Source of the DNA: Acidimicrobiaceae bacterium
GTDB taxonomy: Bacteria; Actinomycetota; Acidimicrobiia; Acidimicrobiales; Palsa-688
DNA length: 5,847 bases
Reading direction: 5' to 3'
Assembly: GCA_009785715.1 (NCBI GenBank)
Contig: WQVT01000176.1
Coordinates: 1-5,847, forward strand
Positions 5,691-5,847 of the stretch are shown here, in pieces (the first letter of the stretch is position 1; every line of letters starts with the position of its first letter). The notes beneath the pieces were generated by a model. That model saw only the letters and a list, made by a program, of their open reading frames with translations, ran no database searches and was not told the DNA's origin. Made by a program: the position numbers and the translations under genes.

Positions 5691-5704
5691 GGAACATGCG
5701 TTCG
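5691..5704. promoter_or_regulatory. LexA box 3
   Basis: GGAACATGCGTTCG matches 13 of 14 positions of the SOS-box consensus; only the first base differs. It lies 26 bases before the ATG at 5731, between the presumed promoter and the ribosome binding site, so LexA bound here would add a downstream block. Confidence 0.8.
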
Positions 5705-5730
5705 GAAGGTACGAATCTTCGGGAGGCACG

Positions 5731-5847
5731 ATGGTCGCAGCTCTTATCGAGGATCCCGGCCTGGACGGCGACTTCTACGGTGACTTCGCAGGCCGGCCTG
5801 CCACTCCGCGGCGGTCCCACCCCCGTCCGGCCGGTCCCCGAGCCGCC
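5731..5847 (+). CDS. Start of a LexA-controlled gene, possible cell-division suppressor (partial)
   Basis: An ATG at 5731 follows GGGAGG (5721-5726) with a four-base spacer, and the frame stays open for all 39 codons to the window end. The visible product starts MVAALIEDPGLDGDFYGDF and becomes rich in Arg and Pro (RPATPRRSHPRPAGPRAA). No domain is visible yet. Divergence from lexA behind three LexA boxes is the arrangement of mycobacterial Rv2719c (ChiZ) and corynebacterial DivS, SOS-induced inhibitors of septation; ChiZ also starts with an Arg/Pro-rich cytoplasmic segment before one membrane helix and a LysM domain. The equivalence is inferred from position and composition, not homology. Confidence 0.7.
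   Translation, partial: MVAALIEDPGLDGDFYGDFAGRPATPRRSHPRPAGPRAA

Overview
The window reads as chromosomal DNA of a high-GC actinobacterium. The evidence is strong G/C bias at third codon positions, a LexA with its actinobacterial-type SOS boxes (CGAAC-N4-GTTYG), an actinobacterial-style fatty acyl-CoA reductase, and TANNNT-type -10 boxes placed six bases before start codons, as in leaderless transcripts. A class such as Acidimicrobiia is possible, but the sequence alone does not decide it.

Layout, left to right. (1) 1-1565, minus strand: most of a fatty acyl-CoA reductase-type SDR protein whose C-terminus lies beyond the window. (2) 1566-2042: a 477-base gene-free region between this gene and a divergent TetR-family regulator. 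It holds a perfect 10-bp palindrome in the reductase promoter, an array of eight and a half 17-bp tandem repeats, a run of six G-tracts, a 118-bp element with three CATGTG/CACATG iterons per arm at an exact 19-bp period and in opposite orientation, and an 8+8 bp operator-like inverted repeat over the tetR promoter. (3) 2043-2804, plus strand: the TetR-family regulator. (4) 2756-4744, minus strand: a membrane-anchored or secreted protein with a Ser/Thr/Pro linker and an N,N-dimethylformamidase beta-subunit-like domain. It overlaps tetR tail to tail by 49 bp. A strong hairpin just after the tetR stop lies inside its coding tail. (5) 4844-5485, minus strand: lexA, with its cleavage site and catalytic Ser/Lys intact. 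(6) 5486-5730: a divergent SOS control region with three LexA boxes. (7) 5731 to the window end, plus strand: the first 39 codons of an SOS-controlled gene, plausibly a small cell-division suppressor of the ChiZ/DivS kind.

Two regulatory units stand out. LexA very probably represses itself and the gene opposite. The TetR-family protein probably represses itself and perhaps the divergent reductase. The dimethylformamidase-like gene follows lexA in the same direction, but with a 99-base gap, so co-transcription is uncertain. No phage, CRISPR, toxin-antitoxin or defence system is visible. The least explained structures are the repeats in the intergenic region at 1566-2042.
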